NCBI GenBank assembly: GCA_020073015.1
Contig: JAIQFZ010000019.1
Span: forward strand, 1-48,636
From: Terriglobia bacterium
GTDB lineage: Bacteria > Acidobacteriota > Terriglobia > Terriglobales > Acidobacteriaceae
DNA: 48,636 bases
Direction: 5' to 3'
Notes under the pieces: generated by a model
The model's database searches: none
What the model was told of the DNA's origin: nothing
The model's input: only the letters and a program-made list of their open reading frames with translations
Part shown: piece by piece, positions 38,784-46,859 of the stretch
How the letters are laid out: every line of letters begins with the position of its first letter
Position numbering within the stretch: the stretch's first letter is position 1
Position numbers and translations under genes: made by a program

Positions 38784-39599
38784 ATGCACCTTCGCCTAGG
38801 CGGCACTCCCAGAGGGCTCACGCGTGCTGTCTCCGCCCTGCCTCTCCCCTGGTTGCGAGTACTCCTGTGCCTTGCGCTGCTCGGGGGCTGCCGGGGAGTC
38901 GCCGTGTCGGCCCAGGAAACTCAAACACCGCCGCAAAGTCCGGGTGTCACGTCCGCTGGCGAGAAGGTCCCGGGGGGCCCTCGGAGGATTCCGCCGGTGG
39001 TCCTGTTCGTGATGCTGGACAAGAAATCCATTGTCTTTCCAGACATTGCTGCCGACTCCGCCCGTATGTCGACGGGGCAGAAGTTCAAGCTGTTTGTCGA
39101 TGACAGCATCTCTTTGCACACGCTGGCCCAATCGTCCCTGAGCGCCGCGATTAGCCAAGCCACCGACTCGCCGCACGGCTACGGACAAGGGAGCGATGGC
39201 TATGCCAAGCGTTTTGGGTCCTCGATGGCGCGCGGTGCGTCCAGCAATTTCTTTGGAACGTTTCTGCTGGCCTCGGCTCTCCACCAGGATCCACGCTTCT
39301 TCCCAGAGCGAGATCCCACGTTCGGGCGAAGCGTGACCTATTCGCTGCAGCGCCTGGTGGTCACACGCAATGACGAAGGGCGCGACGTGGCCAACTGGTC
39401 GGGGCTGATGGGGCCGCTCCTGTCCGAAGGGCTGGCGAACGCATATTGGCCGGAGCAAGACCGCGGCGCCGGTCAAACCTTCCAGCGTTATGGATTAGAT
39501 CTTGTGGTCCAGTTGGGGGGGAATATGCTTCGGGAGTACTGGCCTGTGTTCTTCCGGAAAGTGCGCGGCTCGCCGCGACCGCAAGCGCAGGGGAAGTGA
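38784..39599 (+). CDS. Acidobacterial secreted protein of unknown function
   Basis: 271 residues from ATG 38784. A hydrophobic segment at about 21-43 (PWLRVLLCLALLGGCRGVAV) is a signal peptide, possibly of lipoprotein type because of the LLGGC lipobox-like end. The body has STGQKFKLFVDDSISLHTLA, GYGQGSDGYAKRFGSSMARG, FFGTFLLASALHQDPRFFPE, TYSLQRLVVTRNDEGRDVAN and WSGLMGPLLSEGLANAYWPE. I recall this set in many acidobacterial hypothetical proteins, usually secreted; no function is known to me. The next gene is a small barrel protein about 100 bp downstream. Confidence 0.8.
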   Translation: MHLRLGGTPRGLTRAVSALPLPWLRVLLCLALLGGCRGVAVSAQETQTPPQSPGVTSAGEKVPGGPRRIPPVVLFVMLDKKSIVFPDIAADSARMSTGQKFKLFVDDSISLHTLAQSSLSAAISQATDSPHGYGQGSDGYAKRFGSSMARGASSNFFGTFLLASALHQDPRFFPERDPTFGRSVTYSLQRLVVTRNDEGRDVANWSGLMGPLLSEGLANAYWPEQDRGAGQTFQRYGLDLVVQLGGNMLREYWPVFFRKVRGSPRPQAQGK

Positions 39600-39698
39600 C
39601 CCCTCCGCAAGGAAGCTTTGTTCCGGGCCGCGCTCGTTTTTCAGCCGGGCAACGAGATAATAGAACAACCGCGTCTTACTAAAAACAGGAGATCAAGA

Positions 39699-40355
39699 TT
39701 GAGTCAGCGTGTACTGTGTTTCATCGCTTTCTTAGGGCTTTCGATCGCCCCCGCGTCCGCACAATCGAGTTTCAAGCGTTTCAATTTTGATGTCGGCGGC
39801 GGCTTGGGAATTGGCCGAGGAGATGTGGGCAAGTTTGTGGGAGGCTCCTATTTCGGAGTCGCGGGAGGGGGGATCAACTTCAGCCGCATGTTCGGGATCA
39901 ACGGCGAGTACATGTATTACGACCTTCCGCTGAAAGGCAGTGTGATCCAGAACCAATTCCTCCTGCCCGGCGCCACCGGCCACGTCCACGCCGTGACCCT
40001 GAACGGTATTGTGAATGCACCACTGAGCGGCCGTTTTGGAGCCTACGGAATTTTCGGGGCAGGCTGGTACCAGCGAAGCGTATGGAACCGGAGCGAACCG
40101 ATTTCTGAGGGGGCGACGTGCGAGCCGGTCTATGTATGGTGGGATATCAAGTGCGTGGGGACGAGGGTGTCTCCGACTCAAACGATCTCATCGTTCAGCA
40201 AATATGCCGGGGGATTCAACGCCGGCGGGGGAGTGACGTACCGCTTGAAACATCTGCATCATGCCAAGGTCTATCTTGAAGCCCGCTACCACCGTGCCTA
40301 TCACAGCGATGTGCAGACGACGTTCTTTCCTGTTGCGGTCGGCTTGCGATGGTGA
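39699..40355 (+). CDS. Outer-membrane beta-barrel protein
   Basis: 218 residues. TTG at 39699 has AGGAG at 39687-39691 with 7 nt spacing; the ATG at 39618 is upstream of this site and less likely. The signal peptide ends at SIAPASA. The mature part alternates polar and hydrophobic residues in strands: FNFDVGGGLGIGRG, YFGVAGGGINFSRMFGINGE, HAVTLNGIVNAPL, FGAYGIFGAGWYQRS, AGGFNAGGGVTYRL and KVYLEARYHRAY, ending in VAVGLRW with a terminal aromatic, the usual signal for Bam-assisted insertion. It resembles OmpA/OmpW-like eight-strand barrels. Substrate or role is unknown. Confidence 0.85.
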   Translation: MSQRVLCFIAFLGLSIAPASAQSSFKRFNFDVGGGLGIGRGDVGKFVGGSYFGVAGGGINFSRMFGINGEYMYYDLPLKGSVIQNQFLLPGATGHVHAVTLNGIVNAPLSGRFGAYGIFGAGWYQRSVWNRSEPISEGATCEPVYVWWDIKCVGTRVSPTQTISSFSKYAGGFNAGGGVTYRLKHLHHAKVYLEARYHRAYHSDVQTTFFPVAVGLRW

Positions 40356-40364
40356 CGGGAGGGG

Positions 40365-41753
40365 CTAGATTTTGTTGAGTCCGTCAAGCGCGGCCACTTT
40401 GTAAGCTTCCGCGAGCGTTGGATAGTTGAACACCGTGTCGCGGAAGTATTCGATGGTGCCGCCCATCGTCATCACCGCCTGGCCGATGTGCACGATTTCG
40501 GCGGCTCGGTCCCCGATCACGTGCACGCCGAGCAGTTTCAGCGAAGTCGGATCGAACAGCAACTTCAAGAGTCCATGCTCATCGCCCAGCATTTGTCCTT
40601 TCGCTAATTCCGAGTAGCGGGCCAGGCCGACTTCATACGGAGTTTTCGTGCGCGTCAAATCTTCCTCCGTTTGGCCGACCATGGAGATTTCTGGAATGGA
40701 ATAAATCCCATAAGGAATGAGATTGGCCGTCATCTTGCCCGGCTTGCCGAACATGTGGCAACTGGCGAGGCGGCCTTGCTCCATCGAAGTGCTGGCCAGC
40801 GCGGGGAATCCGATCACATCGCCGGCCGCGTAGATGTGCGGGACGCTGGTCTGGAAATTTTCGTTGACGAGAATCTTTCCGCGTTCATCGGGGGTTATTC
40901 CCGCGGCGGCCACGTTGATCATGTCGCTATTGGCTTGACGTCCGATGGCGAACAGCAACGCCTGACCGTGGACGTTCTTGCCGCTTTCCAGTTTCGCGAA
41001 CACCCGGTCCCGTTCCGCATCGAAGCCCACCGAGACGACTTTCTCGCCCAACCGGAACACGGTTCCGATTTGCCGCAACTGAAAACAGAGGCTTTCGATC
41101 ATCTCGCGATCGACGAAATCCAGCAGAGTCGGGCGCTGGTCGAGCAGAGTCACCTTGACGCCGAGAGCGGCGAACATCGAGGCATATTCCAGCCCAATGA
41201 TTCCCGCGCCCACGATGACCAGTTCGCGGGGCACTTCCTCGATGCAATGGAGCTGATCGGAATCGAAAATGCGTTTTCCATCGATGGGAATGTCGCTGCT
41301 ATGAGCCGGACGGGTGCCGCAGGCAATCAGGATGTTTTCGCCGCGCACCTCCTGCACTCCCTCGTCGCTCTTGATCTCAATCGTGTGCGGATCGATGAAC
41401 CGGGCTTCGCCTTCCAGCGTGGTGACGTAGTTGCGCCGAAGCTGGGCCTTAATGACCTCCACTTCGCGGGCCATGACGGCCAGGGCACGGAAGGTCAGGT
41501 CCGACATCGCGATGCGATCTTTCAGCACGTAGCCCCGGCCGTAAAAGCTGCGCTGGCGGAACCCGCTGAGGTACAAAACCGCTTCCCGCAGCGTCTTGCT
41601 GGGGATGGTCCCGGTGTGCACGCAAACTCCGCCCATCGTTCGTATGCGATCGATGATCGCCACTTTCTTGCGAAGCTTGGCGGCGCAGATCGCGCCCTTC
41701 TGTCCGGCAGGTCCACTCCCGATCACGACCAGGTCATACGTATTGGCTTCCAT
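40365..41753 (-). CDS. sthA: Soluble pyridine nucleotide transhydrogenase
   Basis: 462 residues, near E. coli SthA (466). It exchanges reducing equivalents between NADPH and NAD+. The FAD-binding motif is GSGPAG; GGVCVHTGTIPSK keeps Cys44 but has Thr49 where dihydrolipoamide dehydrogenases have the second redox cysteine, which is the SthA hallmark. VIVGAGIIGLEYA is the NAD(P)-binding loop, and HIYAAGDVIG and VFNYPTLAEAYKVA complete the family pattern. It may balance NADPH during biosynthesis. The stop is 9 bp from the end of the barrel gene, with the two genes convergent. Confidence 0.94.
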   Translation of the reverse strand: MEANTYDLVVIGSGPAGQKGAICAAKLRKKVAIIDRIRTMGGVCVHTGTIPSKTLREAVLYLSGFRQRSFYGRGYVLKDRIAMSDLTFRALAVMAREVEVIKAQLRRNYVTTLEGEARFIDPHTIEIKSDEGVQEVRGENILIACGTRPAHSSDIPIDGKRIFDSDQLHCIEEVPRELVIVGAGIIGLEYASMFAALGVKVTLLDQRPTLLDFVDREMIESLCFQLRQIGTVFRLGEKVVSVGFDAERDRVFAKLESGKNVHGQALLFAIGRQANSDMINVAAAGITPDERGKILVNENFQTSVPHIYAAGDVIGFPALASTSMEQGRLASCHMFGKPGKMTANLIPYGIYSIPEISMVGQTEEDLTRTKTPYEVGLARYSELAKGQMLGDEHGLLKLLFDPTSLKLLGVHVIGDRAAEIVHIGQAVMTMGGTIEYFRDTVFNYPTLAEAYKVAALDGLNKI

Positions 41754-41968
41754 GTAGTGCTCTCACCTCAGAACTGCAGTAAGTGTGCAGGAGAAGAAGC
41801 TACCACTATTCAACAGGTAACGAAAGTTCGCGCGGCAACGGAGAACGCCCGTGTCGGCCCTCATGATGGGAGATTCATGCTACGCAGCAAAGCGTGAAAA
41901 CTCTGGTCGCAGCGCAGAAAGTCCCGATCCCAAGCCACGCCGAGATGAGTCAAGGGGCCTGGGATCGT

Positions 41969-43840
41969 TTACGGTTGGAAGTGCATGCGACGGAGTAGAT
42001 CCTGGAAGTGCGGGTCGGAGCGCAGGGGGTCCCACGTCCGGCGTACTTTCAATTGAACCATCTGCCAATCGTGTTGCGCGTAAGCCTTCTCCAGCTCCGC
42101 AACTGCTTGACCTGTGTTCCCTAGGTGCGCATAGGCCACTGCCATGTCATAGGATGCGTGCCGGCGTTTCGCTCCCGAGAGCTGCCACTTCCAGTACCCC
42201 TTAGCTCCTGACGCTTCATAGGCACGGCGCAGCCCAACCAATTCCTCGGGAGGGGCTCCCCACAACGTCATCGCTAGTTGCAGTTCTCTGATTGCGTCCT
42301 CATACATCTCCCTTTGCTCATAGACACTGGTGAGAAACAGGTATGCCCTGGAGTCCTTCGGATCCAACTCGACAGTTCGTTGCAACTGCGCGATGGCCTG
42401 GTCGTTCTGGCGCGCCGTGGAGTAGATCGAACCCAAGGCCAGATTCGCGGAAACCGACAGGGGATCGAGTTCGACAGCACGCTTTGCTTCGGTGATAGAT
42501 TCCGCGAAGCGGCCCATGCACGACAGGTACCAGGCATATTCAAAGCGAGCCTCTACCAAGCTCGGATTGAGCACAAGGGCTCGCTGGAATTCCCGATCCG
42601 CCTCATCCCAGTCCCAACGGTAATAAAACGCGCTCGCTGCCAGCGTGTAGCGCACCTCGGGAAGCGTGTCGTCAATCTCGAGCGCAGTCTGCAACGCTGC
42701 GTTGAATCTGGGTAGGGCTTCCTGAGGTGGCAAAGCGCCAGCGATCCAAAGCCATCCGTAGGAGTCCGCCAGCCCCGCATAGGCTGGAGCCCAATGGGGA
42801 TCGGCCTCGATTGCCTTCTGAAAGTACTCAATTGCTTTCTGGAAGTCCTCTGACCTCCACTTGTAATAGTGATATTGGCCCTTAAGGTAAAGCTCGTAGG
42901 CCAGCGGGTTGACCGGGCGGGCGCGGGAGAGGTGCGTCGATTCCTCCGGGGTGAGCGCGACCTTGATTTCTCGCGCTACATTTTGGGCGATCTCGCCTTG
43001 CAGGGTGAGCACGTCGCGCGTTTCGCGCTCATAACTTTCCGCCCACAGATGAGTGTCGGTCGGGGCGCGAATCAACTGCACGGTGATCCGCACGTGCTCG
43101 CCGGAGCGTTGCACGGAGCCCTCCAGGATCCCGTCCACAGCTAACGCCCGGGCGATTTCCGGCAGTGGCTTCTTGGCGTCCTTGAACTGCATCACTGAAG
43201 TGCGCGAGATGACTTTCACCGTTCGGATCTTCGCCAGGTCGGTGATGAGGGCATCGGTCATGCCGTCGGCGAAGTAATCCTGCTGCGGATCCCCCGAAAG
43301 ATTGGCCAGGGGCAGAACGGCCAGCGACCGTATGGGCGGGCTGCCGACATCTCTCCACAGTCGGCTGCGCCACCCGCGCACGTCCAATGCAAGTAGCGCC
43401 ACAAGTACGGCCAGCAGGCCGACACCCGCGACGATGGCCGGAGTAGTGCCCCGGTGCTTCGGTGCTGGCTTGGCCGTCACCACCGGTGCCGGCACGCGTG
43501 CGCTGTCTACCGGCGCGATGAAGCGATAACCATAGCGGGGCAGCGTCTCAATGAACTGCGGATTCTCGGCCGAGTCTCCCAGCGCCTGGCGCAGTTTCTT
43601 GACGGCGTGGTTCAGGCTGTCGTCGAATTCCACGAACGTATCCGCCGCCCATAGTTTGGCGCGCAATTCTTCCCGCGTGACCACCTCGCCGGGATGCTCG
43701 ACTAGGGCGCGCAGCAGTTCGAACGCCTTAGGTGGAAGTGCGATCTTGTGACCGTTCTGGTGGAGTTCGCCCGAGGCAGGGTCCAGCTCGAATTTGCCGA
43801 AACGGAGTCGTGCAGGCGGGGATTGGACCGACACAGCCAC
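41969..43840 (-). CDS. CadC-like winged-helix regulator with membrane helix and TPR domain
   Basis: 623 residues. GTG at 43840 is preceded by GGAGGGACGG. Residues about 12-110 form an OmpR-type winged helix (FELDPASGELHQNG, then EVVTREELRAKLWA and RYGYRFIAPV). One membrane helix is at 132-152. Next comes a TolB-like N-terminal domain (IRSLAVLPLANLSGDPQQDY through YERETRDVLTLQGEIAQNVA). From about 325 a string of TPR-like helical pairs follows (DFQKAIEYFQKAIEADPHWA, AESITEAKRAVELDPLSVSA, NDQAIAQLQRTVELDPKDSR). This architecture is strongly expanded in Acidobacteriota. It probably binds DNA from the membrane; its target and signal are unknown. Two direct repeats just upstream may be its own operator. 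Confidence 0.93.
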   Translation of the reverse strand: MAVSVQSPPARLRFGKFELDPASGELHQNGHKIALPPKAFELLRALVEHPGEVVTREELRAKLWAADTFVEFDDSLNHAVKKLRQALGDSAENPQFIETLPRYGYRFIAPVDSARVPAPVVTAKPAPKHRGTTPAIVAGVGLLAVLVALLALDVRGWRSRLWRDVGSPPIRSLAVLPLANLSGDPQQDYFADGMTDALITDLAKIRTVKVISRTSVMQFKDAKKPLPEIARALAVDGILEGSVQRSGEHVRITVQLIRAPTDTHLWAESYERETRDVLTLQGEIAQNVAREIKVALTPEESTHLSRARPVNPLAYELYLKGQYHYYKWRSEDFQKAIEYFQKAIEADPHWAPAYAGLADSYGWLWIAGALPPQEALPRFNAALQTALEIDDTLPEVRYTLAASAFYYRWDWDEADREFQRALVLNPSLVEARFEYAWYLSCMGRFAESITEAKRAVELDPLSVSANLALGSIYSTARQNDQAIAQLQRTVELDPKDSRAYLFLTSVYEQREMYEDAIRELQLAMTLWGAPPEELVGLRRAYEASGAKGYWKWQLSGAKRRHASYDMAVAYAHLGNTGQAVAELEKAYAQHDWQMVQLKVRRTWDPLRSDPHFQDLLRRMHFQP

Positions 43841-44278
43841 GGTGCCGTCCCTCCAACGCGAACGAATCTAGCACAAAGCTGTTGATAAAGCTGTGACTTA
43901 CCTCCACAAAGGCAAAATTGTTGCGCTTCTCAGTGCCGGGCTGTTCATCCACATTTCAGGCAATGGTCAGACGCTGTTCATTGCAGGCACGTGCATCGTG
44001 TGAGATGAAACCACCGTAAGTCGGCTTCTGCCCCCCGGCGACGAGCCATTTCTGCGCCTCAGCATGAATGATGACCGCCGTTCGTGCCGGGAGTGCAAAC
44101 CGGCTTGTCGGACTTAGACCGATTTTGAGCGGGGCTCCGCGAGCAACATTCGTCGCGGGGCGTGAGTGGGAGCAGTTCATCTCTCCGCTCCGCAGCACAG
44201 GAAAAGTCGAACGGGAGTCTGGAATGACCGGTTCGTTCCTCCCTCCCCCAGACTCCGGCAGATTGATGGAGGTCAATC
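43841..44278. other. Divergent intergenic region
   Basis: 438 bp between the regulator (leftward) and the first secreted repeat protein (rightward). It should contain promoters for both. Direct repeats at 43875-43894 are annotated separately. No credible gene is seen. Confidence 0.45.
43875..43894. promoter_or_regulatory. Direct repeats upstream of the winged-helix regulator
   Basis: AAAGCTGT occurs at 43875-43882 and 43887-43894, 12 bp apart start to start, about 35 bp before the GTG of the regulator. OmpR-type winged helices usually bind closely spaced direct repeats, so this is a candidate autoregulatory operator. Two 8-bp matches could also be chance. Confidence 0.3.
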
Positions 44279-45457
44279 ATGAAACGTATCAGCATTCTGC
44301 TTTTGGTTTTCTTCACAGGCTTTGTTCTGGCGGCTTGGCCGCAGGCACAGACGCAGTGCAAACACAAACCCAAGATCATCACTTTTGATGCTCCGGGCGC
44401 GGGCACAGGCCCGGGCCAAGGCACCACCCCCTATGTCATCGACTCGCAGGGCACGATCGTAGGACCGTATGTGGACGCGGACAATGTGAATCACGGGTTT
44501 GTGCGCGCTCGTGACGGCACCATCACCACATTCGATGTTCCGGGCGCGGGCACAGGCGCGGGCCAGGGAACTGTGGCCTTAGGCATCAACCCGGCGGGGG
44601 CGATCACGGGAATGTATTTCGACGCGAATTGTCTGTATCACGGGTTCCTGCGCGACCCCGACGGCACTATCACAACCTTCGACGCTCCCGGCGCGGGCAC
44701 AGTTGGGGGCTCCTGCTCAACAAATATTTGGTGGCTGGTAATGAAGGGCACCGCTGCCCAAAACATCAACGCTGCGGGGACAATTACGGGAATCTACACG
44801 GACGCAAATGGTGTGGGTCACACCTTCCTGCGCGCTCCTGACGGGACTTTCACCACATTCGACGCTCCCGGCGCGGGCACAGAGGCCCCCCAGGGCACGT
44901 GGACTGCAACGTCCTACACCCTGAACCCGGCGGGGGCGATCACCGGATGGTACGTAGACTCTGGCATGGCGCTTCACGGCTACTTGCGCACTGCCAAGGG
45001 TACCGTAACCACCTTCGACGTTCCGGGCGCGGGAACAGGCGCCATCCAGGGCACCGTGCCTTTGAGCCTGAATCCAGAACGGGAGGTCACTGGATTCTAC
45101 CTTGATGGAAGCAGTGCGTTTCACGGCTTCCTGCGGTCTCCTCGCGGCAAGTTGACAACCTTCGACGTTCCGGGCGGGGGGACAGGCTTCTTCCAGGGCA
45201 CCTACCCCGTGAGCATCAACCCAGCGGGAGCGATCACGGGAAATTACACGGACACGAATAATGTCAATCACGGCTTCCTGCGTGCTCCCGACGGAAAGCT
45301 CACGACCTTCGACGTTCCGGGGGCCGGCGCGGGTGCCTACCAAGGCACCATCCCCTACGGCAACAACCCAGCGGGAGCGATCACGGGAGCGTACGTGGAC
45401 GCGAACGGTGCGAGTCACGGCTTCCTGCGGCGCGCGGACGACGAACACGAACGCTAA
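44279..45457 (+). CDS. Secreted protein with seven TFDxPGAGT repeats
   Basis: 392 residues from ATG 44279; GGAGG lies 8 nt upstream. A signal peptide (about 1-21) precedes seven tandem repeats of 49-60 residues covering almost the whole mature chain. The unit is (I/L)TTFD(A/V)PGAGTG..QGT, then INPAGAITG.Y.DANG, then HGFLRAPDG. Units 3 and 4 carry insertions (unit 3 has SCSTNIWWLV). Spacing and the NPAGAITG / HGFLR words resemble the HAF-type extracellular repeat class, which likely forms a beta-propeller of about seven blades. No catalytic residues are recognised. It is the first of three tandem secreted repeat genes. Confidence 0.88.
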   Translation: MKRISILLLVFFTGFVLAAWPQAQTQCKHKPKIITFDAPGAGTGPGQGTTPYVIDSQGTIVGPYVDADNVNHGFVRARDGTITTFDVPGAGTGAGQGTVALGINPAGAITGMYFDANCLYHGFLRDPDGTITTFDAPGAGTVGGSCSTNIWWLVMKGTAAQNINAAGTITGIYTDANGVGHTFLRAPDGTFTTFDAPGAGTEAPQGTWTATSYTLNPAGAITGWYVDSGMALHGYLRTAKGTVTTFDVPGAGTGAIQGTVPLSLNPEREVTGFYLDGSSAFHGFLRSPRGKLTTFDVPGGGTGFFQGTYPVSINPAGAITGNYTDTNNVNHGFLRAPDGKLTTFDVPGAGAGAYQGTIPYGNNPAGAITGAYVDANGASHGFLRRADDEHER

Positions 45458-45564
45458 AGGTAAGGGGACAGACGGAACGTTCCCCCTAGTTGACACGGGG
45501 CGGATGTCTCGGGGAAGCCCCGGAAACTCCGCCCACTGCAAGCCAAGTCTTATGGAGGGCAATC

Positions 45565-46764
45565 ATGAAACGTATCGGCACTCTGGCTTTGGTTCTATGT
45601 GCGTGTTTTGTATCGGTAGCGTGGGCGCAGAGAGCAAACATGCCGCGCTTTGGCAAGCATGGTCCACGCCATCCGGCAACCCACCGAACGCTCAACACGC
45701 AGAAGATTGTGGCTAATAATATGAAGGTCTGGGACCTGGGCACTTACCCGGGCGGATACTGGTCCTGGGTCAACGACATTAACGATTTCGGCGTCGTCGT
45801 TGGATGGAGCATGATCTCCGGTCCCGCCCAACAGCATCCCGCGATGATTCCGCTGTTCGGCCCGCACGCCATGCAGTGGGTTGACCTGGGCACGCTGGGT
45901 GGCGAAGCCCCTCCGGGCATTTCTACGGAAGCGTTTGGAGTCTCTGACACGGGAATCATCGTGGGTCACTCCTACACGAGCGCGGGCAACGATCACGCGT
46001 TCGTCTGGACATCCAGAACCGGCATTGTTGATCTGGGAACACTACCCAACCTCGGCCATACCGAGAGCGAGGCGCTCGACGTGAACCGGATCGGGACGCT
46101 CATCGTGGGTTGGAGCGCCGGGCCCGACGCGACCCTTCCAGTCGTCTGGACTCCCTCGCTGAAGTGGACGAAGCATGGGCCGGTCACAACCTGGAAGATC
46201 CACCAGCTCGATGGATTGGATCAGTTTCCAAACGGGCTGGCGACCGCAGTCAATAACTTTGGTCAGATCGCAGGAGGAGCCTGGAGTGACTCCGGCGACA
46301 CTACCGTTCTGTGGAACCCTGCCGGGAAGCGATGGAGACCTAAGCAGCTTTCCGGCACGACAGAATATCCCAACCCGTGGCCGGCGGAGCTCAACGACCG
46401 TGGTGAAGTGGTAGGCATGATCTACGCGCCCGACTGGTTTCACGGCTGCGCGGCGCTGTGGCAGCCCGTGGGTCCAAAGAAAACCTACAAGCTCACTCAG
46501 CTTCCGAATCCGTGGGGATTGTGCAATGGCGACGGCGGGATCGGCATCAACTACCAAGGTGACATTGTGGGCGTTGTGTACCCAGACGAGAGCGGAAACT
46601 CGCTTGCCGTCCGGTGGACTACGAAGGACCCGACGTTTGTTGAATTGATGCCGCTCACGGGCTTGGTCTGGAGTTACGCCACGAACGTGAATGAATTCGG
46701 AATCGTTGCAGCGGTTCAGGGTGGAGGCGACGTCATGCACGGTGTAGCGGTGCAGCTTCATTGA
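45565..46764 (+). CDS. Secreted HAF-repeat protein
   Basis: 399 residues from ATG 45565, with GGAGGG at 45554-45559; an upstream in-frame ATG at 45490 is not needed because the signal peptide starts at 45565 (KRIGTLALVLCACFVSVAWA). The mature part has imperfect repeats with the HAF class signature: VNDINDFGVVVGWS, VDLGTLGGEAPPGISTEAFG, VSDTGIIVGHSYT, HAFVWTSRTGIVDLGTLPNL, VNNFGQIAGGAWS, LNDRGEVVGMIYA and VNEFGIVAA. Such repeats usually form a propeller and are secreted; the function is unknown. It is paralogous in layout to the genes on either side. Confidence 0.87.
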   Translation: MKRIGTLALVLCACFVSVAWAQRANMPRFGKHGPRHPATHRTLNTQKIVANNMKVWDLGTYPGGYWSWVNDINDFGVVVGWSMISGPAQQHPAMIPLFGPHAMQWVDLGTLGGEAPPGISTEAFGVSDTGIIVGHSYTSAGNDHAFVWTSRTGIVDLGTLPNLGHTESEALDVNRIGTLIVGWSAGPDATLPVVWTPSLKWTKHGPVTTWKIHQLDGLDQFPNGLATAVNNFGQIAGGAWSDSGDTTVLWNPAGKRWRPKQLSGTTEYPNPWPAELNDRGEVVGMIYAPDWFHGCAALWQPVGPKKTYKLTQLPNPWGLCNGDGGIGINYQGDIVGVVYPDESGNSLAVRWTTKDPTFVELMPLTGLVWSYATNVNEFGIVAAVQGGGDVMHGVAVQLH

Positions 46765-46787
46765 GTCGCGCGTCCCCAGCGACAAAC

Positions 46788-46822
46788 GGGCCGCCCCCGC
46801 CGGAACGAATCGGGAGCGGCCC
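46788..46822. terminator. Hairpin between the second and third repeat-protein genes
   Basis: GGGCCGC (46788-46794) pairs with GCGGCCC (46816-46822), extended inward by CCC and GGG with one bulge. No U-tract follows on the plus strand, so termination is uncertain; it may be a dispersed hairpin. Confidence 0.35.
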
Positions 46823-46859
46823 CTACACCTCAACCGCAATTATTTGATGGAGGTCATTC

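Noticed and set aside
40671-41897. Open frame of 408 codons on the plus strand opposite sthA
   Set aside because: sthA is certain, and the antisense product has no recognisable motif.
44380-45440. Regularly spaced repeated DNA words that might suggest a CRISPR array
   Set aside because: The repeats are coding (TFDxPGAGT units of about 150 bp), the intervening sequence is also conserved, and no cas genes are nearby.
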